Assembly (NCBI GenBank): GCA_963663495.1
Contig: OY760427.1
Span: 4,526,001-4,590,000 of the forward strand
Length of the DNA: 64,000 bases
Source: G963663495 sp963663495
Lineage (GTDB): Bacteria > Bacteroidota > Rhodothermia > Rhodothermales > Bin80
Direction of reading: 5' to 3'
The notes beneath the pieces were generated by a model. It had not been told where the DNA came from. It ran no database searches and was given only the letters and a program-made list of their open reading frames with translations. Numbering within the stretch: position 1 is the stretch's first letter; each line of letters opens with the position of its first letter. The position numbers and the translations under genes were made by a program. Positions 47,207 through 57,778 of this stretch are shown here, piece after piece.

Positions 47207-47689
47207 TGCCCTGTACCCATAACTCATCATTACGGTTCGATTGTTCGTCAGTTCTGGTCAATTCTCGCTGGCATGGCTGTCGGAATAATTCGGGTATTTC
47301 GGCCTGGGGGGTATGGTGTGTGACTTGAGGTAAATAATGCCATCCTCTCGTGCGGATACGCGATCTCTTCCTGCGCCGCTTCCCCTGCCCTATTCCCGCT
47401 TCAGGTTGTTGATGTCTCAAAACTTGTTGTTTATGTGTCGGACATGTTTCAACAAGATCAGGTCTTACGAACGCTCAGCGCTCCCTGTATTGGAGAGCGT
47501 TTGGACAGGGTTCTTGCCGACGATCGTTGGCGGTATCGCACGCAGATAGTGCACGGTGTCTGTGAGGAGTTCGGGTTTTTTGATGCACGGGGCGAACCGC
47601 AGGTGAGCAACTGTGCGCAGGCTTTATCGAAGTTGGAGGCCCGGCGGAAGATTGTGTTGCCCAAGCCCTGCCCGTCGTCCATAAGTTAG
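47207..47689 (+). pseudogene. 5' fragment of a DUF4338 (DruA-like) transposon
   Basis: The leader from about 47207 (CTGCCCTGTACCCAT, then TCGCTGGCATGGCTGTCGGA) is repeated at 52410-52575 and, inverted, at 58850-59040, so it is the left end of a mobile element. The ORF from 47435 (MSDMFQQDQVLRTLSAP, GERLDRVLADDRW, NCAQALSKLEARRKIVLPKP) is the N-terminal part of the DUF4338 protein at 57779-58821. It breaks off at about 47675, where a divergent tnpB fragment begins. The bases from 47067 to 47206 hold nothing I can name. Confidence 0.7.
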
Positions 47690-47841
47690 GGCTGAACCGT
47701 AGCATTAATGCCACTGGATGGGGGCAGTTAGACGGGATGCTGCAGTACAAATGCCGGGAAGTGCTCAAGATCCCAGCCCCTTACACGAGTCAGGACTGCA
47801 ACAAGTGCGGTCGCCGGGACAAAGCGAATAGATTGACCCAG

Positions 47842-50192
47842 CCTAACTTCGCCATCCGGTCAGGGGAAAACGCTGAGTTCCGTCTCCAATTCTCTCGTTT
47901 TTCCCTCCTAATAGCGCTATTTCGGCTAAATTCGGCGTTTTTCGATCTTTTTTAGCCGACTTTTTCGGAAAAGGTAATGTAGTGCTATAGAGGTGTGGAC
48001 GGGAACCTCCCCCCAACCACCCCGGTACCTTACCCCGTACCTTTTCCACTCTCCGATCATGTTTATCCGAAACCGACCCTACAAACGTAAAGACGGTAAG
48101 AAATGCAACAGCTTTGCCCTCATCGAATCCTATCGCAAAGACGGTACCTCCAAACACCGTACCCTCCTTAATCTCGGCCCGAACTTCAACATCCCCCGCA
48201 GTCTGTGGGGGGAGCTGACCCACTGTGTTACTGCCCGACTCAAAGGGAAAGCCATCCTCCCTTTCCAGAATGATGAAGCCTTTCTCAATGCGGTCGACGA
48301 CATCGTTGCACATCTCGAAAGCAAGGGCTACGACATCCATCGCACATCCCATCAGCAACACCTCATCGATCCAGAGAAAATAACCCATCCCGATTCCCGG
48401 ACCGTAGGCGGAGAACGACTGATCCTTCAGACATTGGAACAGCTCGGACTGGCTGTACTGCTTCGTTCGCTCAACTTCTGCGAGAAACACGTCAAGCTCT
48501 GCTGTGCGCTGATCGTCGGACGTATGCTCCACCCGGGCAGTGAACGAGAAACGCATAAATGGCTGTGTAAAACCTCCAGTGTTCTGCAGCTTCTGGATTT
48601 GGAACCCCCGAGTCTCAACACCCTCTATCGTTGCACGGATCTGATCCATAAGCATATGGATCAGATCCTGAAGAAGCTCTTTGGCATTACCAAAGCGGTA
48701 TTGCAGTTTGAAGAAACGATCGTCTTTTATGATTTAACCAATACCTATTACCACGGCAAGAAGAAAGGGAAGTTGTTGTCGCATGGGCGCAGCAAGGAGA
48801 AGCGCAGTGATTGTCCATTGGTTACGCTGGCGCTCACCCTGGATGGTTCGGGGTTCCCCCGCAATGTGCAGATCCTGCCGGGCAATGCAGGGGAACCGGC
48901 AACGCTCAAAGAGGCGATTGAGAAACTAAACGGCGCTACGCCCACAGTGATTATGGACTCCGGCATTGCGACGGAGCAGAATCTGCAGTACCTGAAAGGA
49001 CAGGGACTGGACTGGATCACCGTGGAGCGTTCCAAAGCCCCTCCAGTCCCCGAAAACAAGCCGGATCAACAGTTTACGACCGCCGGGGGAGTCAAGATCA
49101 AAGCCTGGAAGATCACCAAAAAGGAAAAAGATGTTGAAGATGTTGAAGACGAAAAAGACGTTGAAGATAATGCGGAACTGCGCGTGTTTGTGCACAGTGA
49201 GGCTAAGCAGGCGAAGGAGGATCAGATCCTTGAAACCCAATGCAAGAAGTTTGTGAAGGCGCTCACTACACTACATGAGGGACTCTCGAAACCCGGGTAC
49301 TTGAAGAACTATGAAAAGGTCACGATAAAGGTTGGTCGCCTGAAGGAAAAGTACAAGAAGGTCTCACACCTGTATGAGGTAGAGGTCAGCAAAAAGGAGG
49401 GCACCAAGCATGCAGAATCCGTTACGGTAGCCCGGCGTGCTTCGCATGCGCGTCGCACCCAGGCCAGCGGAGGGTATGTGCTTCGGACCAGTCATACCGG
49501 ATGGTCGGTGGAAACGGTTGCACGAACCTACTGGCGACTTACAGAGATTGAGCGCACATTCAGAGTCATGAAATCGGACCTCGGTCTACGGCCCATCTAC
49601 CACAGCAGAGATGACCGCATTGAAGGGCATCTGTTCATCACGGTACTGGCTTATCATGCTGCCCATCTGGTTCGCACCAGACTCAAGGAACACGGGATTC
49701 ATGATAGTTGGGCGACGATCCGAGACAAGTTGAACAGGATTCGTCGGATTACGACCAAGATGGTTAAGAACCAATATCGGTACCTGATCACGGAGGTGGA
49801 TCAGGATCTGCCTCCGAGTATGGTACAGTTCTTTGCGGTACTAGGATACGTGTATGATCCCGATGCGACCCGCACCGTGACCGAGCATGTGGAGGAAGTG
49901 AGTGCACCGGTGAGCCAGAAACCTCCAGACTCATGACGTATGGTCCCTTCACAACGGTTGAGATAGCGTACTCCAGATGGAGCCACCAGAGCTACGTCCG
50001 ATGGAAACGATCCGAGATAGATCGCAGCGAAACAGGCGGCAAAACACCAGGTAATCAGGGATTCAAACCACCCTAAACCAACTTCAACCGATCCGGTAAA
50101 TCTCACCATCCATTGCTCCTGAAAAAAACGGTCCAAATATGGCCACGGGAGAATTCCGTAGGTTAGTAGCACTACGAAATGGCGAAGTTAGG
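47842..50192 (+). mobile_element. IS1634-like element, copy C (intact)
   Basis: The element is 2351 bp with the same inverted repeats as copies A and B, flanked by CCAG at 47838-47841 and 50193-50196. It is 27 bp longer because of an in-frame expansion in the transposase gene. It is inserted in the divergent tnpB. Confidence 0.9.
48059..49936 (+). CDS. IS1634-like transposase, full-length
   Basis: The product has 625 residues from ATG 48059 (MFIRNRPYKRKDGKK). The N-terminal domain is followed by a DDE core with D in FYDLTNTYYHGKKKG, D in VIMDSGIATEQN, and YWRLTEIERTFRVMKSDLGL (the IS4-type Y-R-E-K signature). Compared with copies A and B it lacks the internal stop and has a 9-residue acidic repeat (KDVEDVEDEKDVED). 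It could supply transposase in trans for the other two. A GTG at 47993 could lengthen it by 22 residues, but the ATG fits the family better. Confidence 0.92.
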   Translation: MFIRNRPYKRKDGKKCNSFALIESYRKDGTSKHRTLLNLGPNFNIPRSLWGELTHCVTARLKGKAILPFQNDEAFLNAVDDIVAHLESKGYDIHRTSHQQHLIDPEKITHPDSRTVGGERLILQTLEQLGLAVLLRSLNFCEKHVKLCCALIVGRMLHPGSERETHKWLCKTSSVLQLLDLEPPSLNTLYRCTDLIHKHMDQILKKLFGITKAVLQFEETIVFYDLTNTYYHGKKKGKLLSHGRSKEKRSDCPLVTLALTLDGSGFPRNVQILPGNAGEPATLKEAIEKLNGATPTVIMDSGIATEQNLQYLKGQGLDWITVERSKAPPVPENKPDQQFTTAGGVKIKAWKITKKEKDVEDVEDEKDVEDNAELRVFVHSEAKQAKEDQILETQCKKFVKALTTLHEGLSKPGYLKNYEKVTIKVGRLKEKYKKVSHLYEVEVSKKEGTKHAESVTVARRASHARRTQASGGYVLRTSHTGWSVETVARTYWRLTEIERTFRVMKSDLGLRPIYHSRDDRIEGHLFITVLAYHAAHLVRTRLKEHGIHDSWATIRDKLNRIRRITTKMVKNQYRYLITEVDQDLPPSMVQFFAVLGYVYDPDATRTVTEHVEEVSAPVSQKPPDS

Positions 50193-50527
50193 CCAGAGTA
50201 AATTCAAGTGTGTCTCATGTGGATACACCGAAAATGCGGACCTTATCGCTGCCGCATACATATTGGCCTCCGGGATTGGGGCGACTGCACGGCGAGGGGC
50301 GTTCGGGTTACCGACCCCATTGACCTGTGAAATTGATACGCAAGGGTAGTCACGTACATAATTCCCAAAGAAAATGGGCTGACGGTTGACCGGCGAGGAA
50401 ATTGTTGTGCGGCGCCGGCGTATGACTTGCCAGTAGATACTGCGCGTCAGTTACTTCCATATTCTCCATCATTGCTGTGGATCCCTTATATTGGTGCAAT
50501 GATGATAGGTAGCATGAGGGTGTCAAT

Positions 50528-52210
50528 GTGGAGATGTTGGAGACCAAGCGTACTGTATACCGATCAGTAGCAATATTCCTGTCGTTGCTCTGGGCTATAT
50601 CCGTGCAGAGCCAGCCAATTGAGGAATGCGACCAAGGAGTTGGTGGAGGAATTTGGGCTCAGACATATGAGGGGTCCACCTGCACAACAACGTACTCGTG
50701 CTCAATACCCTTTAGGTCTGGTGGGGAGTACATATACATCCACCATGTTGGCGGGACAGCTGATCTACCGGAAGATGTGCTTATAACCGGTAGAGACAGC
50801 GTCAAGGTTAGCTGGACGGATGGTATATGGGCTGAGGCAGAGGAAACGATGGACACGTACCAGAGCATTTCGGACGGCATCCCCGAAGGAGACGAATTCA
50901 AGAGCTGCTTCTGCAGCGCCGACCGCGATGGCCCGGGCCCGAATGACCATGACTCTCCAGTTCGAATACTGGACATGGACGGGTGGACGGTGGGTGATAC
51001 GGTAGCCACGGAAGCGGATGGCTTCATGTCATTCTTGCTGGAGTTTAAGCAACCGGCCGCCCGAGACCTTACCATCAAATACTATACGGAGGATGGTACC
51101 GCAATAGCGGGGTTAGACTATACCAGTTCGTCGGGGTCTGTTACAGTCAAGGCGGGCGATACGAGCACGTATATCCGTGTGCCATTAATCAGTGATCAAA
51201 TCGCTGACTCGCCCGAGTCCTTTAGTCTTCTTACGCACTCAGACCAGTTTGCAGGCATTCCGAAGCAGACAGCTATTGGCACTATTATCGGGGACCCTCA
51301 TATCGTGCTGTATCCTGCCTCACTGCTAATGGACGAAGGATCACATAGGACATATACCGTAGCCTTAGGTAAGCAGCCCAGTGGTGATGTAACGGTGACG
51401 ATAACGGAAGATCTAAGTATGGATCTGACACTTAACATATATAGTCTTACGTTCACGCCCAACAACTGGGATCAGCAACAAACGGTAACTGTGCATGCGG
51501 AGCACGATAAAGACATTGACGACAACCTGGCAATACTTGTGCATGCGGCATCTGGCGGAGAATATGATTTGATAACCAAGGATTTGCCGGTGATAGTGAC
51601 GGATGATGATGTACCTGCATTTGTATTGATACCCACAAGTCTTGAGATTCCTGAGGGGAGTGTCGGCTCTTACACCGTCAATTTGGCCACAAAGCCATCA
51701 ACGACTATTACCGTACACAATTTCGATGTGGATGACTTGGGAGTGGTGATGACTCCTGACAGATTGGAATTCACGACTACCAATTGGGATACGCCTCAGG
51801 AAGTGACTGTCACAACGTTTGTGGACAGCGATGCAGCAAACGACTCGACAATAATACATAACACATCTTTTGATGCAGAATACGATTTAGTGTACGCGGA
51901 CTTGCCCGTGCTAGTAAAGGACGATGGCATAGCTGATTTGGTGATAAGCCCGATACGGTTGTCGCTGGAGGAGGGTGCACCTAGCAAGATTTTTGAGGTG
52001 AGGCTTACCAAGCTACCCCACAGCACAGTAAGCGTATCTATCAGGCTGAATGACGCAATAAGAGGCAAGATATCTGTCGATCCAAAGACGCTGGTATTCA
52101 CGACTGCCAATTGGGATGAGGATCAGGTAGTCACGGTGATTGGGCTGGATGATGATGACGGTGTTGATGAGTCCGGGCTGATTCAGTTGTTTCCCCGAGG
52201 CGGATCGTAA
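50528..52210 (+). CDS. Secreted Calx-beta/Ig-like repeat protein, probably 3'-truncated
   Basis: The product has 560 residues. A signal peptide (SVAIFLSLLWAISVQSQ) is followed by an N-terminal domain with several cysteines (CDQGVGGG, CTTTYSC, CFC) and a Calx-beta domain (about 155-260: YYTEDGTAIAGLDYTSSSGSVTVKAGD). Three copies of a roughly 95-residue repeat then follow (YTVALGKQPSGDVTVTI, LTFTPNNWDQQQTVTVHA, SGGEYDLITKDLPVIVTDDD). The last repeat stops early (ESGLIQLFPRGGS), so the gene appears cut at about 52188. It is likely a cell-surface or adhesion protein. Confidence 0.85.
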   Translation: MEMLETKRTVYRSVAIFLSLLWAISVQSQPIEECDQGVGGGIWAQTYEGSTCTTTYSCSIPFRSGGEYIYIHHVGGTADLPEDVLITGRDSVKVSWTDGIWAEAEETMDTYQSISDGIPEGDEFKSCFCSADRDGPGPNDHDSPVRILDMDGWTVGDTVATEADGFMSFLLEFKQPAARDLTIKYYTEDGTAIAGLDYTSSSGSVTVKAGDTSTYIRVPLISDQIADSPESFSLLTHSDQFAGIPKQTAIGTIIGDPHIVLYPASLLMDEGSHRTYTVALGKQPSGDVTVTITEDLSMDLTLNIYSLTFTPNNWDQQQTVTVHAEHDKDIDDNLAILVHAASGGEYDLITKDLPVIVTDDDVPAFVLIPTSLEIPEGSVGSYTVNLATKPSTTITVHNFDVDDLGVVMTPDRLEFTTTNWDTPQEVTVTTFVDSDAANDSTIIHNTSFDAEYDLVYADLPVLVKDDGIADLVISPIRLSLEEGAPSKIFEVRLTKLPHSTVSVSIRLNDAIRGKISVDPKTLVFTTANWDEDQVVTVIGLDDDDGVDESGLIQLFPRGGS

Positions 52211-52405
52211 CCTATCTTGATTTGCAAACCGAGGCTGACGCCCGACGATTTGGCGATGTGAGCGCGGATCGGAGTACGATATGTGGTTGTGCATACGGAA
52301 ATGCATAAGCGGCGCGTAGAGCGGGCAGAGATAGCGATTGTGCGGTGGACGCACGGGCGCAAAGGGTAGGTAGGGGTGTCGTGGGGCAAGGGCTGCCCGT
52401 CGCCC
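52183..52405 (-). pseudogene. Possible C-terminal remnant of an outer-membrane protein
   Basis: The minus-strand frame ends with TTTYRTPIRAHIAKSSGVSLGLQIKIGYDPPRG and a stop, a pattern compatible with the last strands of a beta-barrel protein. It overlaps the end of the Calx-beta gene by 28 bases, and its 5' end runs into IS sequence. Weak evidence. Confidence 0.3.
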
Positions 52406-52891
52406 ACAAGTCATTATAACGGTTCAATTGTTCGTCAGTTCTGGTCTACTCTCGCTGGCATGGCTGTCGGAATATCTCGGGTATTTCGGCCTGGCAGGGA
52501 TGGTGTGTGACTTGAGGTGAATAATGCCCTCCTCTCGTGCGGATACGCGATCTCTTCCTGCGCCGCTTCCCTTAGCGCTGCACTACCTATCTCCACGAAG
52601 CCTCGACTGTCCGCGGCTGCAGTCCCATGGCGATACTTCCGCCTCCAGTAATTCAACGGTCCGTACGAGACGCCGTGCTCTGCACGAAACGCCGCTACGG
52701 ACCGGGTCCTTTCGTTTTACTGCTCTACCAGCGGAAACATCTCTTCCGCCGTACGTCTGGGCTGTACCGTGCGATCCGGGGTCTGGGTTCTCACGTCTAC
52801 AGGTGAAGGTTCTTGAGTATGTGCGTCCGAAGTATGCGGACCCTGGGGGATGAGGATAAGGGCGTGATCATAGGTAAGCTGCCACCACGAA
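52406..52891 (+). mobile_element. Mosaic of IS fragments
   Basis: 52410-52575 repeats the DUF4338-transposon left end of 47230-47395. About 52580-52720 on the minus strand reads AEHGVSYGPLNYWRRKY, as in IS66 accessory TnpA proteins. About 52800-52885 on the plus strand reads EYVRPKYADPG, then KGVIIGKLPP, a piece of IS66 TnpC. All are short and frame-broken. Confidence 0.55.
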
Positions 52892-53557
52892 CCTCCCTTA
52901 TTCATGAGGGAGTTAAGTGGCGGGGAATCGTCGTTTAATATTATGGTGTAATATGTTGACTATACACGGTTTGAATGGGATCCTGTGCGACGCTCAAACG
53001 TTCAGAAACCCCAATACCCATTCACCCTGTAACACACCCGATGCAAGATCCCAAATCCAACCTTCTGTTCGCTTGCCAGTTCAATAAATCCGTCAAAGTT
53101 GTACGCTCCAAGACCGATAATCTAACATCGGATGCGGGCGTCATTCCTATGCGCCTGCTCATGGTGATCAGCACCTTGGCATGCCGACTCGCTTCCGTGC
53201 TTAAGGACAATCGGTCCCAAGCTCGGATTACGCATAGCCTTGAGGAGTTAGTGCGGCAGTACCTGCTGCAACATGTGCAGGGGTGGGGACGTCAGTCAGA
53301 TGCGGACAAGCTTCGAAGGGACCCCGCCATGCGCGTGGCCACTTCTTCCAAAAGGGGTATGAGGGCATTACAGGACGATAGGTCCCTGGCATCCCAGCCA
53401 ACCATGTCTCGCTTCGTGCACATGTTGGCCGGGAAAAAGAATTTCAAGAAGTTGCGCCTTTTTGTAGAGACATTCGCCATGGAGCACCTGCTGCAGCGTG
53501 GTGGCGGGAAGCGCCGCCCCGAGGTGGTCTTTGATGTGGACGGTGTACCGGTAGATA

Positions 53558-55478
53558 GTGTTTGCCAGAAAAAGGTAGGAGGGCTGAAAAACGGCGAAAC
53601 AAGGCCGTTTGATACTCGTTCTATCCATCTGTAAGCGTTACGGTTACAGATGGATATGAGCCATACCGTATTTGCACATTGCAGATTATTCAGCCAGCGT
53701 GTCTCTAACGAATGTTTGGCCAAATCCTTCTGTTTCGGGCGTTTTCATCGATATAAGGCCCCTTGGGGCCGATTATTCATACGATTACTACCATGCGGAT
53801 TGTAGAGGATACACAGTTTAAGCTCGGGCAGGTCCCCATTGAAGAGATGACCTTCCACCCCAAAGATCGGGACGATATACCGGCAGTGCTAAAAGGTCTG
53901 CAGCACCTGTATTGCGACCCAACGGCTCGGCAGAAGATCTTTGAGATCCTGGAGAAGCAGTTGCTTCCGAATATTGATTTGCAGCGTGGTCGTCCGGGGA
54001 TGGCACTTTGGCGCGTCTTTGTCTTGGGGGTATTGAAGCAGGCCCTCAACTGCGACTTTGATCGTTTGAGGAGCCTGGCCGCCAATCATTTGGAGGTGCG
54101 CCAGATGCTGGGGCATACGAATTTCTGGGACGAGCCTGTCTATCAGCTGCAGACCGTTATTGATAACGTGAGCCTGCTAACAGCGGACATCCTGAAGCAG
54201 ATCAACGATGCGGTGGTGGCTTGCGGTCACCGATTGGTAGAACAGGAGCCAGAGGAGCCGCTTCTTTGCCGGGTTGATTCGGCGGTGGCCAAAGCGAATG
54301 TGGAGTGGCCTACGGATGTTCGTTTGTTGTGGGAATCGATGCGGTGCCTGATTCGGGAGTTGCATTGCGCATGTGAGGCGCACAGCCTTGCGGGCTGGCG
54401 CAAGGCTGTGTACTGGAGTCGTACCTTGAAGAAGGCCTTCAACCGGGTGCGTACGCACCGTCAGTGGCGTGATGAGTCGAAGGTGAGAAAGTATGTGAAG
54501 ATGTGTCGTGTTCTGATTGAGCGTGCGGAGAGCAGTGTCAGCGTGTTGAAGGAGAAAGACGCGGATCTTGAGGAGGTGTTGCGGTACTTGGCAGATGCAC
54601 AAAGGCAGATAGATCAAGTAGATAGGCGTCTATTGAAGGGGGAGGTGATTCCGCATGATGAGAAGGTATTTTCGATACATGAGCCGCATACTCGTTGGAT
54701 CACCAAGGGGAAGGCGGGGGTGATTGCGGAGTTGGGTCTGCCGGTATGCGTGCTGGAGGATCAGCATCAGTTGATATTGTGGCATCAGATACTGCACGAA
54801 GGGGTGGATTCGGATATGATTGTGGGGTTTATGAAGGAAGCGAAGGATCGGTATCCGGCGATCACATCGTGCAGCATGGATAAGGGGTACTCATCGGTAA
54901 AGAACCGTAAGGCGCTGGAGCCGGTGTTGGACACGGTGATCATGCCGAAGAGGGGTAAGTTGAGCAAAGCGGACAAGGAGAGGGAATCCGATCCGAAGTT
55001 TGTGGAGGGTCGTCGTCAGCATCCGGCAGTGGAGTCGGCGATCAACAATTTGAATCATCGGGGCCTGGGTTTGATACGGACCCGTGGCAAGGAAGGCTTT
55101 GTTCGAACGGTGGCGCTGGTAGTGGTAGCGGCAAATGTGCACCGTATCGGACAGATAGTGAAGCGGAGCGAGGAGCGACGAAGGCGGTGCGAGCAGGCCC
55201 GCAAGCGCGCGGCGTAGGTACTCGCGCGAGCGTCTTCAGCACAGAATCAAGGTAGCCTGCAAGGGCGAGAGGCCAACGTATGTTCATGCCTCGCTGATGG
55301 ACGACAAAAACACGTCTGATCAACGTCAAAACCCTAGGATTGCCGGCGTGAGCGGACAAAGTCGGCACCGTTACCGTCGAAAAATCCTTGCTGACTTGTC
55401 ATTCCGATCCCCAATTCGAATTCCAGCCCCCCACTCAGCCAAGAGTCGCTCGCAAGACCATACTTTTCTGGCAAACAC
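53558..55478 (+). mobile_element. Complete ISNCY-like element with 6-bp target duplication
   Basis: The 1921-bp element has inverted repeats GTGTTTGCCAGAAAA (left) and its complement at the right end. TAGATA lies at 53552-53557 and 55479-55484. It sits inside the IS1380 copy B gene. The same right end occurs at position 1-31 of the window, so at least two copies existed. About 200 bases on each side of the gene are non-coding. Confidence 0.9.
53793..55217 (+). CDS. ISNCY-family (ISDol1-like) transposase
   Basis: The product has 474 residues from ATG 53793 (an ATG at 53763 adds ten). Motifs fit ISNCY transposases: an N-terminal helical domain (RGRPGMALWRVFVLGVLKQALNCDFDRL), LLCRVDSAVAKANVEWPTD with the first Asp, KVFSIHEPHTRWITKGKAGV, SCSMDKGYSS with the second Asp, and RQHPAVESAINNLNHRGL with the Glu. 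The frame is intact, so the IS may be active. A 6-bp duplication is consistent with this group. Confidence 0.88.
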   Translation: MRIVEDTQFKLGQVPIEEMTFHPKDRDDIPAVLKGLQHLYCDPTARQKIFEILEKQLLPNIDLQRGRPGMALWRVFVLGVLKQALNCDFDRLRSLAANHLEVRQMLGHTNFWDEPVYQLQTVIDNVSLLTADILKQINDAVVACGHRLVEQEPEEPLLCRVDSAVAKANVEWPTDVRLLWESMRCLIRELHCACEAHSLAGWRKAVYWSRTLKKAFNRVRTHRQWRDESKVRKYVKMCRVLIERAESSVSVLKEKDADLEEVLRYLADAQRQIDQVDRRLLKGEVIPHDEKVFSIHEPHTRWITKGKAGVIAELGLPVCVLEDQHQLILWHQILHEGVDSDMIVGFMKEAKDRYPAITSCSMDKGYSSVKNRKALEPVLDTVIMPKRGKLSKADKERESDPKFVEGRRQHPAVESAINNLNHRGLGLIRTRGKEGFVRTVALVVVAANVHRIGQIVKRSEERRRRCEQARKRAA

Positions 55479-56668
55479 TAGATACGCATGGCAAGCAGCA
55501 GGGCAGCAAGTGGAACGGATATTACAAGCGCACCATCTTTCTGCCCCTTATCGCCATATGCGGTGAGTCGGGCGACATGTTGGGGGCGGAATTGCGAGGG
55601 GGCACGCAGAATGTGGTGAAGGACTGCTACGGTTTCATTCGACGCATTGGGCTGGCATTGCGTGAACATGTGGCCGACAAGGTCATTGTCCGATTGGACG
55701 CAGGCTTCAACAGTGGAGAGTTATGTGATAAGCTGGAGAACGACCGTATCGGCTATGCGTCTGAAAGGAAACGATGTGATTGACGGGCTTGCGGCGCCTC
55801 ATTTGGAGGGTGATCAGCCGTCGGACGAATGCTACCACGAACTGCGCTACCGTGCAAAGTGCTGGTCCGTAGAGCGTCGTGTGGTGCTCGTGGTTGTTCC
55901 GGTGCCGGGAGAGCTTTTCCCGCGGCATTTCTATCTGATCACCGATCTGGATGTAGAAGCCTATCCGGCAGAGCAGCTTGTGAATCTGTACCGGAAGAGA
56001 GGAAAGGCGGAAAAGCACTTCGGGGAGCTGAATGCGGCTTGCTCCATGGCGCTGTCGTCGGTTCTCCGTCCGAAGACACACTATAAGGGCCGGCCTGTAG
56101 TGCGGGTGCCTGATGAGTCGGAACAGGATGGGTTGGAACAGGATGCCGAGATCCGAGCCGAGAACGAGGTCCTGCTACAGGTATACCTTCTGACGTATCA
56201 GCTCATGCATGTGGGGCGCTGCCTTATGCGGGAGCCTGACGAATCCCAGATAAGTCTGAGCACCTATCGCGAGCGTGTACTCAAGGTGGGGGCCCGCTTC
56301 GTACAACACGCGCGCAACATCGTTATCCACATTGCCGCCAGCGCAGATGCTGCATGGGAGCAATCTTGGCGACGTTATTGTCAACTCACATGGATCACGC
56401 TTCCCATGAAGAGCTAGCCAAGTCATCTTTGCGCCTGCGCTTCGACACCGCAGGCGCCCAACGCGGAAAGCGGAAAGAGAAGGTAGGCAGAGGTGTGTCT
56501 ACCCGACAGACGTCTTCCCAAAATCTCGGTAATGTGACCGCTATCGTGTCGGGAAAAGGGCCTAAACTGGTGTTTTCAGCCCCTCTCATGGTCGTCCCTA
56601 CGCATGAACAACGCTCAATCGGTCCTGCAGGTACCGAAACAGCACTTTTAGACCCGAACAGGGTACAT

Positions 56669-57652
56669 CATGAATATTGCAGGACGAATGGTGAACAAGG
56701 GCATGGCTGGTCCGGGGTTGTTGGCAGATGTGATGGTGGGCAAGTATGTGGACCACCTGCCTTTGTACCGTCAGCAGCAGCGGTTTCGTCGGGAAGGCGT
56801 GGAGATTGCGAAGTCCACGCTGGGAGGCTGGATATCGCAGTCTGCGTCGCACCTGACCCCGTTGTATGATGCTCTGAAGCAGGAGTTGCTATCCACCGGG
56901 TATCTGCAGGCGGATGAGACGAGGATGGAGGTGCAGGATGGAGATAAGAAGGGTTCGCTGCATAAGGGTTTTTATTGGGTGTACCATAGTCCAGGGCAGA
57001 GGCTGTTGATGATGGAATACCTAAAGACCCGTGCTCGGGCGGGTATGTGGCCTGCGACATCTTTGATACGGACCCTTCCGTGACGCTCTACGCATGCATG
57101 GCGCATGCCCGTCGCAAGTTCTTCGACTGCAAGTCGTACGAGCCGGATAAGGCCGCGCATGTGTTGAAGGAGGTGCGCAAGCTCTACACCGTAGAGCGTC
57201 TGCTACGCAACAGGGATGCGAGTGCGGATGTTCGTCAGAAGTTGCGACAGTAACAGGCCCGGCCTGTACTGGAGAAACTGAAACCGTGGCTGGAGGCGAA
57301 CAATGGGTTACCCAAGAGTCCGTGGGGCAAGGCGATCCAATATTCGCTTAACCTTTGGACAAGGCTGACCCGATATCTGGATGAGGGTCGTGTGGAGTTG
57401 GACAATAATCTGGTTGAGAATGCGATACGGCCGCTGGCCATCGGTAGGAAGAACTACATGTTCGCGGGATCCCATGATGCATCCCAGCGGGGTGCTGTGG
57501 TCTATTCGCTCCTTGGAGCCTGTAAATTCCACGACGTGAACCCATTGGATTGGCTCATAGATGTGTTCCAGCGCATCCCGACGCATCCTTCCGAGAACAT
57601 AGCGGCGCTATTGCCCCATCATTGGAAACAGGCACGGCAAGCACACTAGGGT
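56669..57652 (+). pseudogene. tnpC: IS66 transposase pseudogene (second subgroup)
   Basis: Three open stretches together give the catalytic part of an IS66 TnpC: MAGPGLLADVMVGKYVDHLPLYRQQQRF and GYLQADETRM (first Asp), then a frameshift near 57050, CMAHARRKFFDCKSYEPDK, a TAA at about 57251, and VELDNNLVENAIRPLAIGRKNYMFAGSH (Glu). The N-terminal zinc-finger region is missing. It is clearly a different IS66 from the one at 2872. The right end of the IS may lie near 57785, next to the DUF4338 gene. Confidence 0.87.
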
Positions 57653-57778
57653 AAGGCCGTCTAGCTGCCGGACGCCGACCCGTCCAAAATGGGCAAGCCC
57701 ACTTGCTCTCCTCCTTCCAACCCCACTGTACCCGCCAATACCGCCCCAAAGCCCGCTACCCTGTACTTCACCGCACGC

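Larger units (their letters stand above)
47680..50349 (+). pseudogene. tnpB: Divergent tnpB, C-terminal fragment split by an IS
   Basis: 47680-47841 and 50197-50349 join in frame across the IS1634-like copy C: KLGLNRSINATGWGQLDGMLQYKCREV, PYTSQDCNKCG, then SKFKCVSCGYTENADLIAAAYILASGIG. The protein is clearly different from the other copies (last RuvC Asp kept, zinc finger C-x2-C twice). The final part (ARRGAFGLPTPLTCEIDT and the CATAATTCCC end) is nearly the same as theirs. This suggests a shared omega-RNA and right-end module on a different nuclease. The N-terminal two thirds is missing. Confidence 0.78.
52892..56365 (+). pseudogene. IS1380 transposase copy B, split by an ISNCY-like element
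   Basis: The left IS end CCTCCCTTATTCATGAGGG is at 52892. Coding from 52975 runs to VDGVPVD at 53557, is interrupted, and resumes at 55485 with THGKQQGS. In the second part a 5-bp deletion (TCGGCTATGCG for TCGGCTACGTGATGCG) shifts the frame. A 12-bp in-frame expansion occurs near 56130, and the right IS end is missing beyond about 56355. The copy is dead. From 56366 to 56668 I see no gene. Confidence 0.88.
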
